From Prorocentrum cordatum (lineage: Eukaryota > Sar > Dinophyceae > Prorocentrales > Prorocentraceae): a stretch of 64,000 nt of DNA. Under the pieces are notes generated by a model. It did not search any database, was not told where the DNA came from, and saw only the letters and a list, made by a program, of their open reading frames with translations. Shown here in pieces: positions 1 through 10,130 of this stretch. The DNA lies in the NCBI GenBank assembly GCA_963575745.1, contig CAUYUJ010017797.1:131253-195252 (forward strand), read 5' to 3'. The position numbers and the translations under genes were made by a program. Every line of letters begins with the position of its first letter. Within the stretch, counting starts at the first letter, position 1.

Positions 1-390
1 ATCCAAGACCACACTGGCACCCTGGCACCTCCACCGAGAGACGGCAGAATGCTGGAATCGCCCAGGCGTGTCCATTTCTCCATACTTATTCATAGCAGTT
101 CAAACTGTCATGCTGCACGACGCCGTCGACTCGCTACACCTGGACGAGGAGCCCGGATACGTGGTCACCTGGGATGCTCTTTATGCCGACGACGCATTGT
201 TAGCCTCCCAATACCAGTCCAACCTCCAGAACATGTTGAGCGCTATCGTTGACGAGGGGCGCAAATATGGTTTGGAGCTTAACTGGGGGAAGACCGTACA
301 AACGCAGATCTCCACGAATCAAAAAAGTACGACACCAAGTGGTGGTGACATTAAGACTGTACGGGACGCTGTATATTTGGAGGTCTGCTT
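1..390 (+). pseudogene. LINE (non-LTR retrotransposon) reverse transcriptase fragment, central RT domain, frameshifted
   Basis: The translation carries hallmark LINE reverse-transcriptase blocks. Up to about position 74, frame 3 reads NAGIAQACP. From position 68, frame 2 reads SPYLFIAVQTVMLHDAV, then YADDALLAS (catalytic YADD, about 186-197), then GLELNWGKT. In an intact element the first two blocks would be one motif (AGIAQGCPLSPYLF); here they lie in different frames, so one base appears to be missing near 75-77. The enzyme would have copied element RNA into DNA at the target site. The fragment is cut off by the window start, and homology stops near 380, where an inverted piece of a similar element begins. 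RT assignment is confident from the motifs; the clade is not determined. A dead copy. Confidence 0.8.
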
Positions 391-620
391 ACATGCGCGA
401 CAATCTTCTCGTACAGCTTCATTTGTCTACCAGCCAGAACTTGCGATAGCGGTTCCACCCCAGCCTGGCCCAGAACGTTTTCGTTGCTGACACGTGATAT
501 GAAAGAATGTGGAATCCTAAGAATGCGTCGCAAACATCGGCAACGGAAGGCATCGAGCCAGCATCTGTCTGCTTTCAGCAACCACAACTAATCCAAATCT
601 TATCATAGCTTGCTCAAGAC
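387..620 (-). pseudogene. LINE reverse transcriptase C-terminal fragment, inverted relative to the preceding one
   Basis: Read on the minus strand, the stretch gives LWLLKADRCWLDAFRCRCLRR, then ILRIPHSFISRVSNENVL and PLSQVLAGRQMKLYEKIVAH. This is the typical region after the RT domain in LINE polyproteins (a 'rLDaFq.rcLRrIL.i' block followed by 'RQL.l..ki'). Upstream of the Trp, the same frame contains closely spaced TGA, TAA and TAG within a recognisable SKL..DL..LWLLKA context, so the copy is dead. It meets the plus-strand RT fragment tail-to-tail near 380-390. Family assignment is by motif recognition only. Confidence 0.65.
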
Positions 621-1144
621 AAGGCTGTCGTAGATTTTGTGCTTCCGTCTCCATCCAAGAGATGCGCGCGGCTAAAGCTTGCTCAGTTGCTTGAACAGCT
701 TACCTGCCTCTCCCAATCTTCTGCATAGCTCCGCCGACGCTCTGCCGTCACATGGGCATGCAGCTTTGGTGCACCGGGCTCCCTGCAATGGCGATGGGTC
801 GCCGAAGAATTGGGCTTGCAAGCGCAGACGCGCACAACAGAGACAACAATGGGCGTCTTCAGTTTACAAGTTGTTGCAACATGTGTGAGCAGGTGAGCGG
901 ATCTTTCACCGTCGTCTTCAAGCCGCTGCAATTCCCAGGTGTGGCGGTTAGTCACGCCCCCGTGCTTCGCATGGTACGTGTGGCGTTTGGCTACATTACT
1001 TTTCCTGACAACGCGTCCACCTGGACGCAAGGCTTTCTTGCTTGCTTGCTTGCGCAAGGCGGCACAACCGTAGTAAACATTAGCCTGGCGAGACACCCGA
1101 CCATCTGCAGCCTTGGGCACCGTCGTTGTATGCACCGCGTTCGG
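621..1144. other. No recognisable gene or repeat
   Basis: Moderately GC-rich sequence. Open frames exist on both strands (for example 683-1135 minus), but their translations show no family motif and no biased composition that I recognise. Confidence 0.4.
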
Positions 1145-3150
1145 TGGAGCTCCCTATGGGGCTACCAAACGTGTGAAGGGATGTGCCAGAATGGGTGCGG
1201 TGGGTACATGCGAAGGTTGGCATGTGGGCCTTCGGTGGGGCTCCCTATGGGGCCACGCAATGTGTGAGGGGCGTGCCAAAATGGGTGCGGTGGGCGCATG
1301 CGAAGGCTGGGACTTGGGCTTTCGGTAGGGCTCCCCGTGGGGCCACGAAACGTGTGAGGGGTGCGCCAAAATGGGTGCGGTGGGCGCATGCGAACGCTGG
1401 GATTTGGGCCTTCGGAAAAAGGCTCCCTGTGGGGTCACGAAACGTGTGAAGGGTGTGCAAACAAATGGGTGTGGTGGGCTCATGCGAACGCTGGCAGTTG
1501 GGCCTTCGGTGGGGCTCCCTGTGGGGCCACGACACGTGTGAGGGGCGTGTCAAATAAGTGCGGTGGGCGCATGCGACCGCTGCCATGTGGGCCATGGGTA
1601 AGGCTCGCTGTACGGTCATGAATCGTGCGAAGGGTGTGCCCAAATGAGCGCGGTGGGCGCATGCGAACGCTGGCATTTGGGCCTTCGGTGGGGCTCCCTA
1701 TGGGTTCACGAAAGGTGTGAAGGGTGTGCCCAAATGGGCGCGGTGGACACATGCGACCGCTGGCACGTGGGCCTTCGATAAGGCTCCCTGTAAGGTTACG
1801 AAACGTGTGAAAGTTGTGCCCAAATGGGCGCGGTGGGCGCATGCGAACGCTGGCATTTGGGCCTTCGGTGGGGCCCCATGAGGCCACACGATGTGTGAGG
1901 GGCGTGCCAAAACGGATGCGGTGGGCGCATGTGACCCCTGGCATGTGGGCCTCGGGTAAGGCTCCCTGTAGGGTCACGAAACGTGTGCGGGGTGTGCCAC
2001 AATGGGTGCGGTGAGCGCATGCGAACGCTGGCATTTGGGCCTTCGGTGGGGCTCCCTATGGGGCCACGAAGCGTGTGAGCGGTGTGCCAAAATGGGCGCG
2101 ATGGGTGCATGCGAACGCTGGCATTTGGGCCTTCGGTGGGGCCACGAAGCCTGTGAGGGGCGTGCCAAAATGGGTGCGGTGGGCGGGCGCATGCGACCCC
2201 TGACACGTGGGCCTTCGGGAAGGCTCCCTGTAGGGTCACGAAACGTATGAAGGGTGTGCCCAAATGGGCGCGGTGGGCGCATGCGAGCGCTGGCATGTGG
2301 GCCTTCGGTGGGCCCCCTATGGGCCCACGAAACGTGTGAAGGGTGTGCCAAAACTGGTGCGATGGGTGCTGCGAACGCTGGCACTTAGGTCTTCGGTGGG
2401 GCTCGCTATGGGGCGACGAAGCGTGTGAGGGGCGTGCCAAAGAAGGTTTGGTGGGCGCATGCGAACGCTGGCATGTTGGCCTTCGGTGTGGCTCCTCAGT
2501 TGGCCCCGAAGCGTGTGAGTGGCGTGCCAACATGGGTGGCGTGGGCGCGTGCGAACGCTTGCATTTGGGCTTTCGGTAAGGCTCCCTTCAGGGCAACGAA
2601 ACGTGTGAGGGGTGTGCCAAAATGGGTGCGGCGGACGCATGCGACCGCTGGCATTTGGGCCTTCGGTGGAGCTCCCTGTGGGGCCACGAAACGTGCGGTG
2701 GGCGCATGCGAACTCTTGCATTTGGGCCCTTCGGCAGGCTCCCTGTGGGCCCACGAAACGTGTGAAGGGTGTGCAAACAAATGGGTGTGGTGGGCTCATG
2801 CGAACGCTGGCAGTTGGGCCTTCGGTGGGGCTCCCTGTGGGGCCACGACACGTGTGAGGGGCGTGTCAAAATAAGTGCGGTGGGCGCATGCGACCGCTGC
2901 CATGTGGGCCATGGGTAAGGCTCCCTGTACGGTCATGAATCGTGCGAAGGGTGTGCCCAAATGAGCGCGGTGGGCGCATGCGAACGCTGGCATTTGGGCC
3001 TTCGGAAAGGCTTCCTCTGGGCCCCGAAACGTGTGAGGGGTGTGCCAAAATGGGTGCGGTGGGCGCATGCCAACGCTGGCATTTGGGCCTTCGGTGGGGC
3101 TCCCAATGGGCCCACGAAACGTGTGAGGGGTATGCCAAAATGGGTGACTG
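1145..3150. repeat. 90-bp tandem array, about 22 imperfect units
   Basis: The unit contains GGGGCTCCCTATGGGGCCAC, then ACGAAACGTGTGAGGGGTGT, GCCAAAATGGGTGCGGTGGG and CGCATGCGAACGCTGGCAT, followed by TTGGGCCTTCGGT. It is 90 bp (30 codons), so several frames stay open across it on both strands; these frames are by-products of the period. Units differ by point changes and small indels. The array ends at 3150, where a purine-rich tract and a hairpin module begin. Related 90-bp arrays lie at 27.75-29.15 kb and 34.8-35.0 kb. Confidence 0.9.
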
Positions 3151-3300
3151 ATTCGGAGGGCAGAGGCAGGGATCGGAGGAGCAATGGGAGGGGGCAGCGG
3201 GAGGGGGAGGAGGAGGAGGAGGAGGAGGAGGAGGAGGAGGAACGCCGGGCGCTGTCCTTTCAAAGCGAGGACCCAACACCACAGGATGGTCGGGAAAAAA
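3151..3300 (-). repeat. Hairpin plus pyrimidine-tract module, copy a (minus orientation)
   Basis: On the minus strand this reads TTTTTCCCGACCATCCTGTG, then GTGTTGGGTCCTCGCTTTG (3259-3300), followed by a pure CCT tract (complement of 3197-3240) and then the 90-bp array. It corresponds to the plus-strand hairpin modules at 4.63, 4.74, 36.4, 38.95 and 41.4 kb (CCCAACC...GGTTGGGTAYTCGTTTTGAAT). Confidence 0.7.
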
Positions 3301-3560
3301 TCTGAGCGGGCATGCGATGGACACACAAAAACACACACACACACACAAACATACGGTTTCGGAGGGCTGCCCGGATTTCGTGGATCGGCGCTGGATCTCC
3401 CTCCCTAGCCCGCGGAGCGCGCCAGGGGCGGCGCCTGAGGCAACGCCAGGGGGGCACCACCGCAGATCCGAGAAGTCCGCGCGGAGCTCCAAACATGTAT
3501 GTTCACAGCGCTTTTTCTTACTCGAGTGCACTGGAGGCGCTCGCAACCAGCGTTGAGCCC
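3301..3560. other. Short (CA)n tract and GC-rich spacer, no gene
   Basis: A CA-rich microsatellite (about 3318-3352) is followed by unique GC-rich DNA with no convincing coding frame. Confidence 0.4.
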
Positions 3561-3734
3561 GGGGGGAGAAGTGAGAAGGGGCGGGCCTTCTCGGAAGGCT
3601 CGGAAGTCTCCCAATCTTCTGAGAGAAATTTGCTGAGCGTTCCCCGAAGACACGGAAACCTCTCAGAAGGCGCTCGGGTTTCTAAGAAACCCAGCCGCCT
3701 TCTGAGAGGGCCTTCTCCTTCTCGCTTCCCCCCC
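3561..3734. mobile_element. Foldback/MITE-like element with long terminal inverted repeats, copy 1
   Basis: It begins GGGGGGAGAAGTGAGAAGGG and ends near CCTTCTCCTTCTCGCTTCCC, so the termini are imperfect inverted repeats. Internally it is built of palindromic pieces such as CTTCTGAGAG and CCTTCTCGGAAGGC. Clear homologues occur at 50455-50629 and 57720-57894, upstream of the tandem genes. At all three sites the element is preceded by GAGCCC. Confidence 0.6.
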
Positions 3735-4460
3735 TCGCTGGCCGCCGACTGGAGGCGCCTACAAGGCGGTGGCGCCAGGGGGTGAGCTTCTGAGAAGGAC
3801 GCGGGGCTTCTTGGAAGGCCGCCGCCCCGACCCCCCCGCGCCAGGCCCTTCTGAGGCGGCCCCCGCCTTCCAAGGAGGCAACCCGCCCTCTCGGAAGCCC
3901 GCCCCCCTCGCACCATCCCCTGATGGGCGCCGCCAAAAACAGCTGACGTCCCCCGATCACAGGAACGCTGGTGGGGAAACCAGGAGGCACCGATGCCGCT
4001 TCTATCTGGACCTCTCTGGGGGTGCGCCCGGACCAGAACTTCCAGGCGAACTCAGCGGTGACGACGAGGGCCTCCCGGGAGGCCCGAGAAGACGCAGACG
4101 AGGGAGGGGTAGCGGCATCGGTGCCGCTGCCTCCTGTGAGCCCCTTATGGGTGTCGCCAAGGCACAAGTCTGGCTGCTGAAAGAGAGAACGCTGAATCAG
4201 GAACGAAGCCCATTCTTGGCACCGTAAGAGCCTGGGTGCACGAGGAAGGCTCGAGGAACAGCCTCGAAGGGACCCAGGGAGCGTCCAGCCCCTTCCGAGC
4301 CCAAACTGCTCATTGTATTTCAGCGCCTTGGCTGTGCAGCTGACGCCCCCCGAGCAGGGGCGAAGGGTCGTCGAGGCCGCCGCGGAGCTTCGCGCGCAAG
4401 GGGGGTAGCGGGCCGGCCGTTCCCACGGGGAAAGCTGCTCGGAGCGGGCCGCCCCTCAGA
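3735..4460. other. GC-rich intergenic DNA with more CTTCTGAGAAGG-type palindromes
   Basis: Positions 3780-3920 carry further copies of the palindromic motifs of the preceding foldback element. 3920-4460 holds no motif or coding frame that I can support. Confidence 0.35.
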
Positions 4461-4462
4461 GC

Positions 4463-4585
4463 CAGTGGAGTGCGGTCGTCGGCGTCGGCGTCGACGTTGG
4501 TGTCGGCGTCGGCGTCGGCGGCGGCGGCGTCGTCGTCGTCGTCGCCGTCGTTGTCGTCGTCGCCGTCGTCGTCGTCGAGGTCCTC
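4463..4585. repeat. (GTC/GGC)n trinucleotide microsatellite
   Basis: Runs of GTCGGC and GTCGTC; low complexity. Confidence 0.9.
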
Positions 4586-4628
4586 AGGCCCCCTCGGGTC
4601 ATGAACAAATCACGACAGAGAGCATTCG

Positions 4629-4800
4629 TTCCCAACCCTCCTTGGTTGGGTATTCGTTACAATGGAAACTGTAGTCTCCACGTCCTCCTCTTCCTCCCGC
4701 CTCCCTCCTCCTGCCTCCTCCTGTCCTTGCCTCTCGCTTTATTCCCAACCGTGCTTGATTGGGTACTCGTTTTGAATAGTGCACCGTGGTCGCCGGGGGG
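4629..4800 (+). repeat. Two hairpin plus pyrimidine-tract modules (copies b and c)
   Basis: Copy b (4630-4660) contains CCCAACCCTCCTTGGTTGGG followed by TATTCGTT. Copy c (4742-4780) contains CCCAACCGTGCTTGATTGGG followed by TACTCGTTTTGAATAG. A pyrimidine tract of CCTCCT type (4681-4735) lies between them, and the ~101-bp array starts just after copy c. The order hairpin, pyrimidine tract, array is the same as at 36.4, 38.95 and 41.4 kb. Confidence 0.75.
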
Positions 4801-4844
4801 TCCCAGCGGAGTGACGTCTTACCGAATTTCCGATGAAACCTCGC

Positions 4845-5345
4845 CGTCTTTGGGGGGCTGCGATCTGCGAAACTGTCGCAACTTCCGAGGGCTGCTGGGG
4901 GGGCAGCATGGCGACGTCCTACCCAGATTCAGATTCGACTTCGCCGTCATTGGGGGCTGCGATCTGCGAACCTGTCGCCACTTTCGAAGGCTGCTGTGGG
5001 GGCTAGCATAGTGACTACCCAGATTCTGATTAGACCTCGCCATCCTTGGGGGGCTGCGATCTGTAAAACTGTCGCCACTTTCGAGGGCTGCTGGGGAGGG
5101 CAGCATAGTGACGTCCTACCCAAATTCATATTTAACCTCGCCATCCTTGGGGGGCTGTGATCTGCGAAGCTGTCGCCACTTTCGAGGGCTGCTGGGGGGT
5201 CCAGCGTCGTGACATCCGACCCAGATTCACATTATACCTCGTCGTACTTGGGGGGCTGCGATCTGCGAGCCTGTCACCACTTTCGAGGGCTGCGGGTGGG
5301 TGGGGTGGGGGGGGGCAGCATAGTGACGTCCTACCCAGACTCAGA
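4845..5345 (+). repeat. ~100-bp tandem array (variant D), about 5 units
   Basis: The core GGGGGGCTGCGATCTG is followed by CGAAACTGTCGCCACTTTCG and AGGGCTGCTGGGG, recurring about every 100 bp. The same core forms the much larger arrays at 36.5-43.0 kb, with different inter-core sequence. Confidence 0.85.
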
Positions 5346-5860
5346 TTAGACCTGCGTCGCGGGCGTCGCGGACCAGCCCGTCGGCGGCGCACAGCGCCGC
5401 GGGCGCCCTGCCAACCTTGTCCTGTTAGCCCTCGCCCGTTCCCCCCTCAACCCAGGGAGCTAACTAGTCACCTCTACAAAACATTTGTCCCTTGATCGGT
5501 GCCCTGCGAGTCGCGCAGTTCGCGAGCCTCCCGAATGTCGTTCACAGAAACAGATACCTCCTTGCCACGTTACCACACCCTTTAAAAGACACCCAGCTAT
5601 GATGGTCATGCGTTGCGCAAGGATTGGGTACGTCGTCATGGTAATTTGTATTTCCGGCCTGCGGGAAGCCTCGCTGGGCCTCGGGACCGTCAAAAAACGA
5701 AACGGGGCGAAAAGCTGGTCTCATAGAGCCACGTTCTGGAATCGGCGAAGATGCCACAGGGCTGGTTTGGCATGTCGAGTTGAAGCGAGGCGCAAGATGA
5801 ATGTGAACAACACCCAAGTGTGGCATCTACTGCGGACGAGGGTCTCGCACATGTCAAATT
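5346..5860. repeat. Distal-end segment shared with 38.57-38.78 kb and 63.78-64.0 kb
   Basis: 5460-5650 aligns by eye with 38590-38770: a CCTGCGAGTC...TCCCGAAT block, a TTTAAAA or TTATAAAG block, and TTGGGTACGTCG followed by GGTAATTTGT. It therefore seems to be the far end of the composite repeat that starts with the hairpin module. Positions 5655-5700 also resemble 19415-19470 (GGGCCTCGGGACCGTCA). No gene seen. Confidence 0.5.
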
Positions 5861-6560
5861 CTAGGGGTGGAAGCGGAGGAGGGAGGGGGCGAGGAGGCGA
5901 ATTGGGGAAGCGTGAACAGCACACGTGGCAAGGAAGGGAAGGAATGTCATCCCACTCTCCCCGCTCTCCCGCCTCCAGGTCCCCAAGCATCCGTCCTCCA
6001 TCTCCTCTCCTCGACTCCCCCCCCTTTTGCTGTTCCTCCTCCTTCTCCTCCTCCTCCTTCTCCTCCTCCTCCTCCTCCTCCATCCCTTGTCCTTGCAAAG
6101 AACAGCAAATATCTCCTCCTTGGCGCACCCCCAGACGTGTTGGTAGGGCAGGCCGGGCGTTTCGCCTGACACTTCCTCACCATCTATGATCCTGAAGCTT
6201 GTGTGCAAAAGCTTCACGGATGGAGTTTGCAACACCTTCACGGAGGTAGGGCGGGTGGTTTTCAACACGTGACTCTGACCTCCCGCCGTCGCTCAGACGC
6301 TCAAGCGTCCATTCCCTGTGCATGCTGCGGTTTCGCGCGTGTTTTTGTTAGCCCGATGGTCGAGGATGCTCCTTGAAGGCCCTCGCCGAGAAAAAATGCA
6401 CACGTTCGAGCGATGCCAAGGCCTTCGCGCCGCGCACCTTCCTCTTCAAAACCTGCAAAGGTGTCACGGATGGATGGAGATTCCCCAAAATTTGGCTCTC
6501 GCCGTCGCGCGCCGCGCACACTCCTCTTACAAGAATTTACCGCAGCACGCCGCCGCCGTC
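5861..6560. repeat. Purine/pyrimidine-rich microsatellite and unassigned DNA
   Basis: 5862-5905 is GGAGG-rich, and 6000-6085 is a CTCCTC tract that opens artificial Ser/Pro- and Glu-rich frames. 6101-6560 shows nothing recognisable. Confidence 0.5.
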
Positions 6561-7700
6561 TACGTTGCTTCCCGAGCGAATAGCACAGACCTCTCCAAGC
6601 GGCTCTACCCCAGCTGCTCCAACAGCGCTGACCACGACGGAGGTAGCCTGGCGGCGGCGGTGAGGGCCCACAACGCAGTCGCGCGGGACGCCGACAAGGT
6701 GGTGTTCGACCACGCCCAGCACAGCAACCAGAAAACCCTCTCCGACGCGGTGGACAGCGCCACGCTCGAAGGGCTCCTGGCGGGCGCCACCCTGGCCGGC
6801 AAGGCGCACCTCTCCCTGGCGCAGGCCCCGGGCGCCGCCGTGTGGCTCCAGGCGCCGCCCTGCGAGGCCACCGGCACCGCCTTCCCGCGCGGTCTCATGC
6901 AGGTCGGCCTGCGGAGGCGGCTGCGAGTCCAGCTCTTGCAGGAGGAGTGATTCTGCCCAGCCTGTGGCGAGGTGATGGGCGTCTACTGCGACCGCGCCTT
7001 GGTCTGCGCTTGCCGCGGCGACAGGACCAAACGCCACGGCGCCCTGCGCAACCAGGCCTTCTTCGACGCCCTGGCCGCTGGTCACGCCGGGGCTGAGTTG
7101 GAGCGCCCGGGGCTGCTACCCACGCGCCCCGCCGGGGAGGCCACCCCCGGTGGCGAGCAGGGCGGATCCCAGGTGGACGACAACGGCCGCCGCCCCGCCG
7201 ACGTCTACCTACCGAGGTGGCGCAACGGCACGGCGGCCGCCTGGGACTTTGCCGCCGCGTCCGGGTTGCGCGCCGATCTCCTCGCCGCGTCGGCCGCGTC
7301 GCCCAGCGCGCCGACGGAACGATGCGAGGAATTCAAGAGGCAGCACCAGGACACAGCGCGGCTGTGCGCGGAGCAGGGCTTCACCTTCACCCCCATGGCG
7401 GTGGAGGCCCATGGCGGCGGGTGGGGCTGCGAGGCGCGCGGGGCCTTCGGGGCCCTGGCCAAGCGGGTGGCTGACGCCACGGGGGAAGACGCCGCTCTGG
7501 TAGCGGGCCAACACGCCCAGCGACTCTCCGTCTCCCTGCACAGGGCGAGAACGCGCGGGCGGTGTTGCGGCGCCTCCAGACACAGTCTGGAGGGGCGGGA
7601 GTGGTCGTGGCCCGCCTGGCCACGGCCACGGCGGCCTCCACGGCGGACGCCGTGCGAGCGCCGCCGGGCGCTGCTCAACGCCCCCTGCCCACTACCCCCG
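6561..7700 (+). pseudogene. C-terminal part of a reverse-transcriptase-type retroelement protein (zinc-binding plus RPADVYLPRW region), with stop and frameshift
   Basis: Frame 3 reads AVRAHNAVARDADKVVFDHA and LEGLLAGATLAGKAHLSLAQ, then APGAAVWLQAPPCEATGTAF. It continues with FCPACGEVM...CRGDRTKRHGALRN, ERPGLLPTRPAGE and RRPADVYLPRWRNG. This order matches the C-terminal tails of algal non-LTR retroelement proteins that I know: AWL-P, a Cys/His knuckle, GDR..RHN-LR, GLLP, RPADV-LP. The last motif resembles a restriction-endonuclease-like core. One in-frame TGA (6948-6950) interrupts it just before the zinc knuckle. A +1 shift near 7540 moves the homology (GENARAVLRRLQ) to another frame. No RT domain precedes it, so the copy is 5'-truncated. 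It differs in type from the YADD fragment at 1-390. Family by recognition only. Confidence 0.55.
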
Positions 7701-8525
7701 TCCTGGCTGGGCAGCACGGGCGCCTCCCCAGTGCCCTTTCTCGCGGATGGCATGCCGGCGCCCCCCCGCACTGCCGGCAGCCCCTTCCTCGGCGGGGCGG
7801 TGGGTGATACCGCAGAGGCCCCCTCCCCACCAAGCCGCAGCGTGCTGGGTTCGGTCAGGCCCCCCCCCCGACGCCCCTCCCGACGCCCTTCCCGACGCCT
7901 TTCCCGACGCCCACGGCCGACCCCGCTGACGCCCGTCCCGACGCCCTTACGACCACGACCCCCCCCCGACGCCTTCCCCGACGCCCGCGCCGGCCCCCCT
8001 GTCGCTGCCGTAGTGCCCGTAGGTTCGTCGCGGGTGGCCTTTCCCTCCTGGCCCCTGGCCCGGCCCTGCTGCTGCTGCTGCTGCTGTTGCTGCGGCTGCT
8101 GCTGCTGCTGCTGCTGCTCCTCCTCCTCCTCCTCCTCCTCCTCCTCTTCCTCCCCCTTGCTTTCCCTCCGCTTCTGTTCGTTGCTTCCCTCCCTTTCCTT
8201 TTCCTCCTGTCTCCTGCCTGCTGTTTCCGCCTGGCCCGTTTTCTGCCTGCCCGCCCGCCCCGCCGGCCCTGGCCTCCCGCCTGGGCGTTCGTCGTCGTCT
8301 GCCTGCTTCTCCCCTCCTCGCCCCCTTCCGCTGGACCGCGCTGCCTGCCCGGAACCACGAGGCGCTCAGGGTTTGCTCTGGTCACTTCTGCGGCTGATCG
8401 AATTGATTTCATCATCGCCATTTGCACCTCAAGTGCAACGGGATGAAAAGGTGAGGGCGCAAGGGTCATCTCATTCTGCTGGGCACAGGAAAGGTAGATC
8501 ATCCTGTGCTGGGACGCCCAAAGGC
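7701..8525. repeat. Low-complexity block: CCCGACGCC minisatellite, CTG and CTC microsatellites
   Basis: 7855-8000 repeats C(C)CGACGCC with variations. 8066-8150 is CTG then CTC triplets; on both strands this gives artificial poly-Leu, poly-Cys or poly-Ser frames. 8150-8525 shows no gene. Confidence 0.7.
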
Positions 8526-8529
8526 CGAG

Positions 8530-10130
8530 AGGTTTGGAACGAGATCAGCTCGTGTTTCTCGGGGTTGTGGTGTCGTGGGAGACCTTCTCAGACAGGAAAA
8601 ACTGGTCTCCCATCAGGAACCGAAATGTTTTTGACACGATGAACGCGGCAGCACTCCCCGCTGCATCGATGACGAGGTAGTCGCCAGACCAGCGCCCGCC
8701 AGAGTGTAGGTGGCAACCCATGAACAAACCTTCTCGAGTAGTCTCGTCAAACTTCACCGCGGACTTTGTTGAGGTCCACGTTGGGGCATTTCCAAAATGT
8801 ACAAGTACCAAATCGAACCAGATGTCCTCTGAAGGACTCTCCGAAGATAAACTTCACGCGAAGAGACGTCGGTGCATGCATCCATAGCCCTGCATGGCAG
8901 ACTTGACCGCGCGCTCGGCCATGCCGCTTGTATGTGGCCGATGTGGTGTGCTGGCATCATGGCGCTATCCCAACTGTCGGCATGTTTTTGTAGTTGCCCA
9001 GATTTGTCCATGTAAATGTGTTTGACCTCATCATTGGGTGCAAGGAACTCCAGGAACGATGCCCTGGTGGTCTCGGCGTCTTTATGCTTCGTTGGGTCTG
9101 CCATGATCGTGCCCGCAAGCTTGTCCAGCACAACGAGAGCGCACTTGTCGCCGTACTTGTCGGCCGCCTCGTCCGCAGCAAGTACGATGTGGTCTGCAGT
9201 CAGAGCCTCGCCGAATCACCGTGGTACAACAGCTTCATGCTGGACGTCGTCGGCGGTAGGGTCACGAGGTGGATTCGGGCGGCGCTGTCGTCGACACGGC
9301 GTGTTGTGTACCGGGATCCGCGCACAAATCTCACATTCTGGATGCTTCGGAGTATGTGTGATGTAGTGCAAAGGGTCGATGGGAGGACGCGGTCTGCCTG
9401 GCAATGCAGGTGTGGCCACCGGCTCAGTCGTCGGAGCCTGGTGGTGGTCGCGCGTAGTTGTCTGCAGCGTCGGTGCTGGTGTAGCCACCTGCGCTGCGGT
9501 GTTTACCACCGGCAAAAATGGGCCCTCCTGTGTAGTGGACGCCAATAACGGTGAACAACATCGCGGTGCGGGAAGTGACATATGCAAGTCGGGGGGCGGA
9601 AATATTCTGCACATTGTGAGTGTCGAGCTCTGGGGTTCGGTTGTTGACATGAGCTCTGCACCATTGACCGCGAGGGTCTTGTAGTAGGTAACCTGTCTGA
9701 CGCCATCTTCCTGAGCCAATTGTCCAACTGATAGCACCGATGGGCAACCCGTCATAACCAGGGCCGAACTGGAGAGACCAATCTGCGGCAAATTGAACTT
9801 GATGTGCTCGTTGACGGCTCGGTCGCCGTTGGCAGTCTCGAGGATGTGTTCGCGCCCTTGCCGTACTCGGGTAGTCTCGTGCGATAGCAGGTCAGACTTG
9901 TCTTGGATATGATGGGCAGAGCCACTGTCCAATATCCATGTGCGTGAGAGCGCAGCCGTGGACCGCGGGGCGTCGGTGCGGGTGTTGCCACCGACGCGGG
10001 GGCTGCTGTAGGCGGTGTGGTGATATCGTCGTACAACCGCTGGGGGTCCTCCAGTGCGGCACGGAGCGCACGCGTACTGGCCTGTAACCACCACTATGGT
10101 AAGACATCAAGAACGTCGACCTTGTCACCT
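8530..10130 (-). pseudogene. Copia-type retrotransposon Pol remnant: protease and integrase, no RT/RNase H
   Basis: Reading right to left, the protease active site is WILDSGSAHHI (Asp about 9929). The integrase zinc finger follows as HTPKHPECEIC with upstream His. The integrase core runs FGEALTADHIVLAADEA (first catalytic Asp), then IYMDKSGQLQKH (second Asp) and, in another frame, TSGMAERAVKSAMQG (catalytic Glu, codons near 8913-8921). The end is KFDETTREGLFMGCHL and HSGGRWSGDYLVID. The element would have cut and integrated its cDNA. Lesions are an in-frame TGA at 9216-9218 just before the integrase core and frameshifts near 8950. Homology stops near 8540, so reverse transcriptase and RNase H are absent and no LTR is visible. 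A 3'-truncated, dead copy. The GRWSGDYL block is one I associate with dinoflagellate Copia elements. Confidence 0.85.

Noticed and set aside
1154-3184. Many overlapping open frames on both strands in the 90-bp array
   Set aside because: The 90-bp period is divisible by 3, so frames stay open by construction; no codon or motif support.
6972-8642. 556-residue plus frame as one gene
   Set aside because: Only the first ~190 codons match the retroelement tail; homology leaves the frame near 7540, and the rest translates microsatellites.
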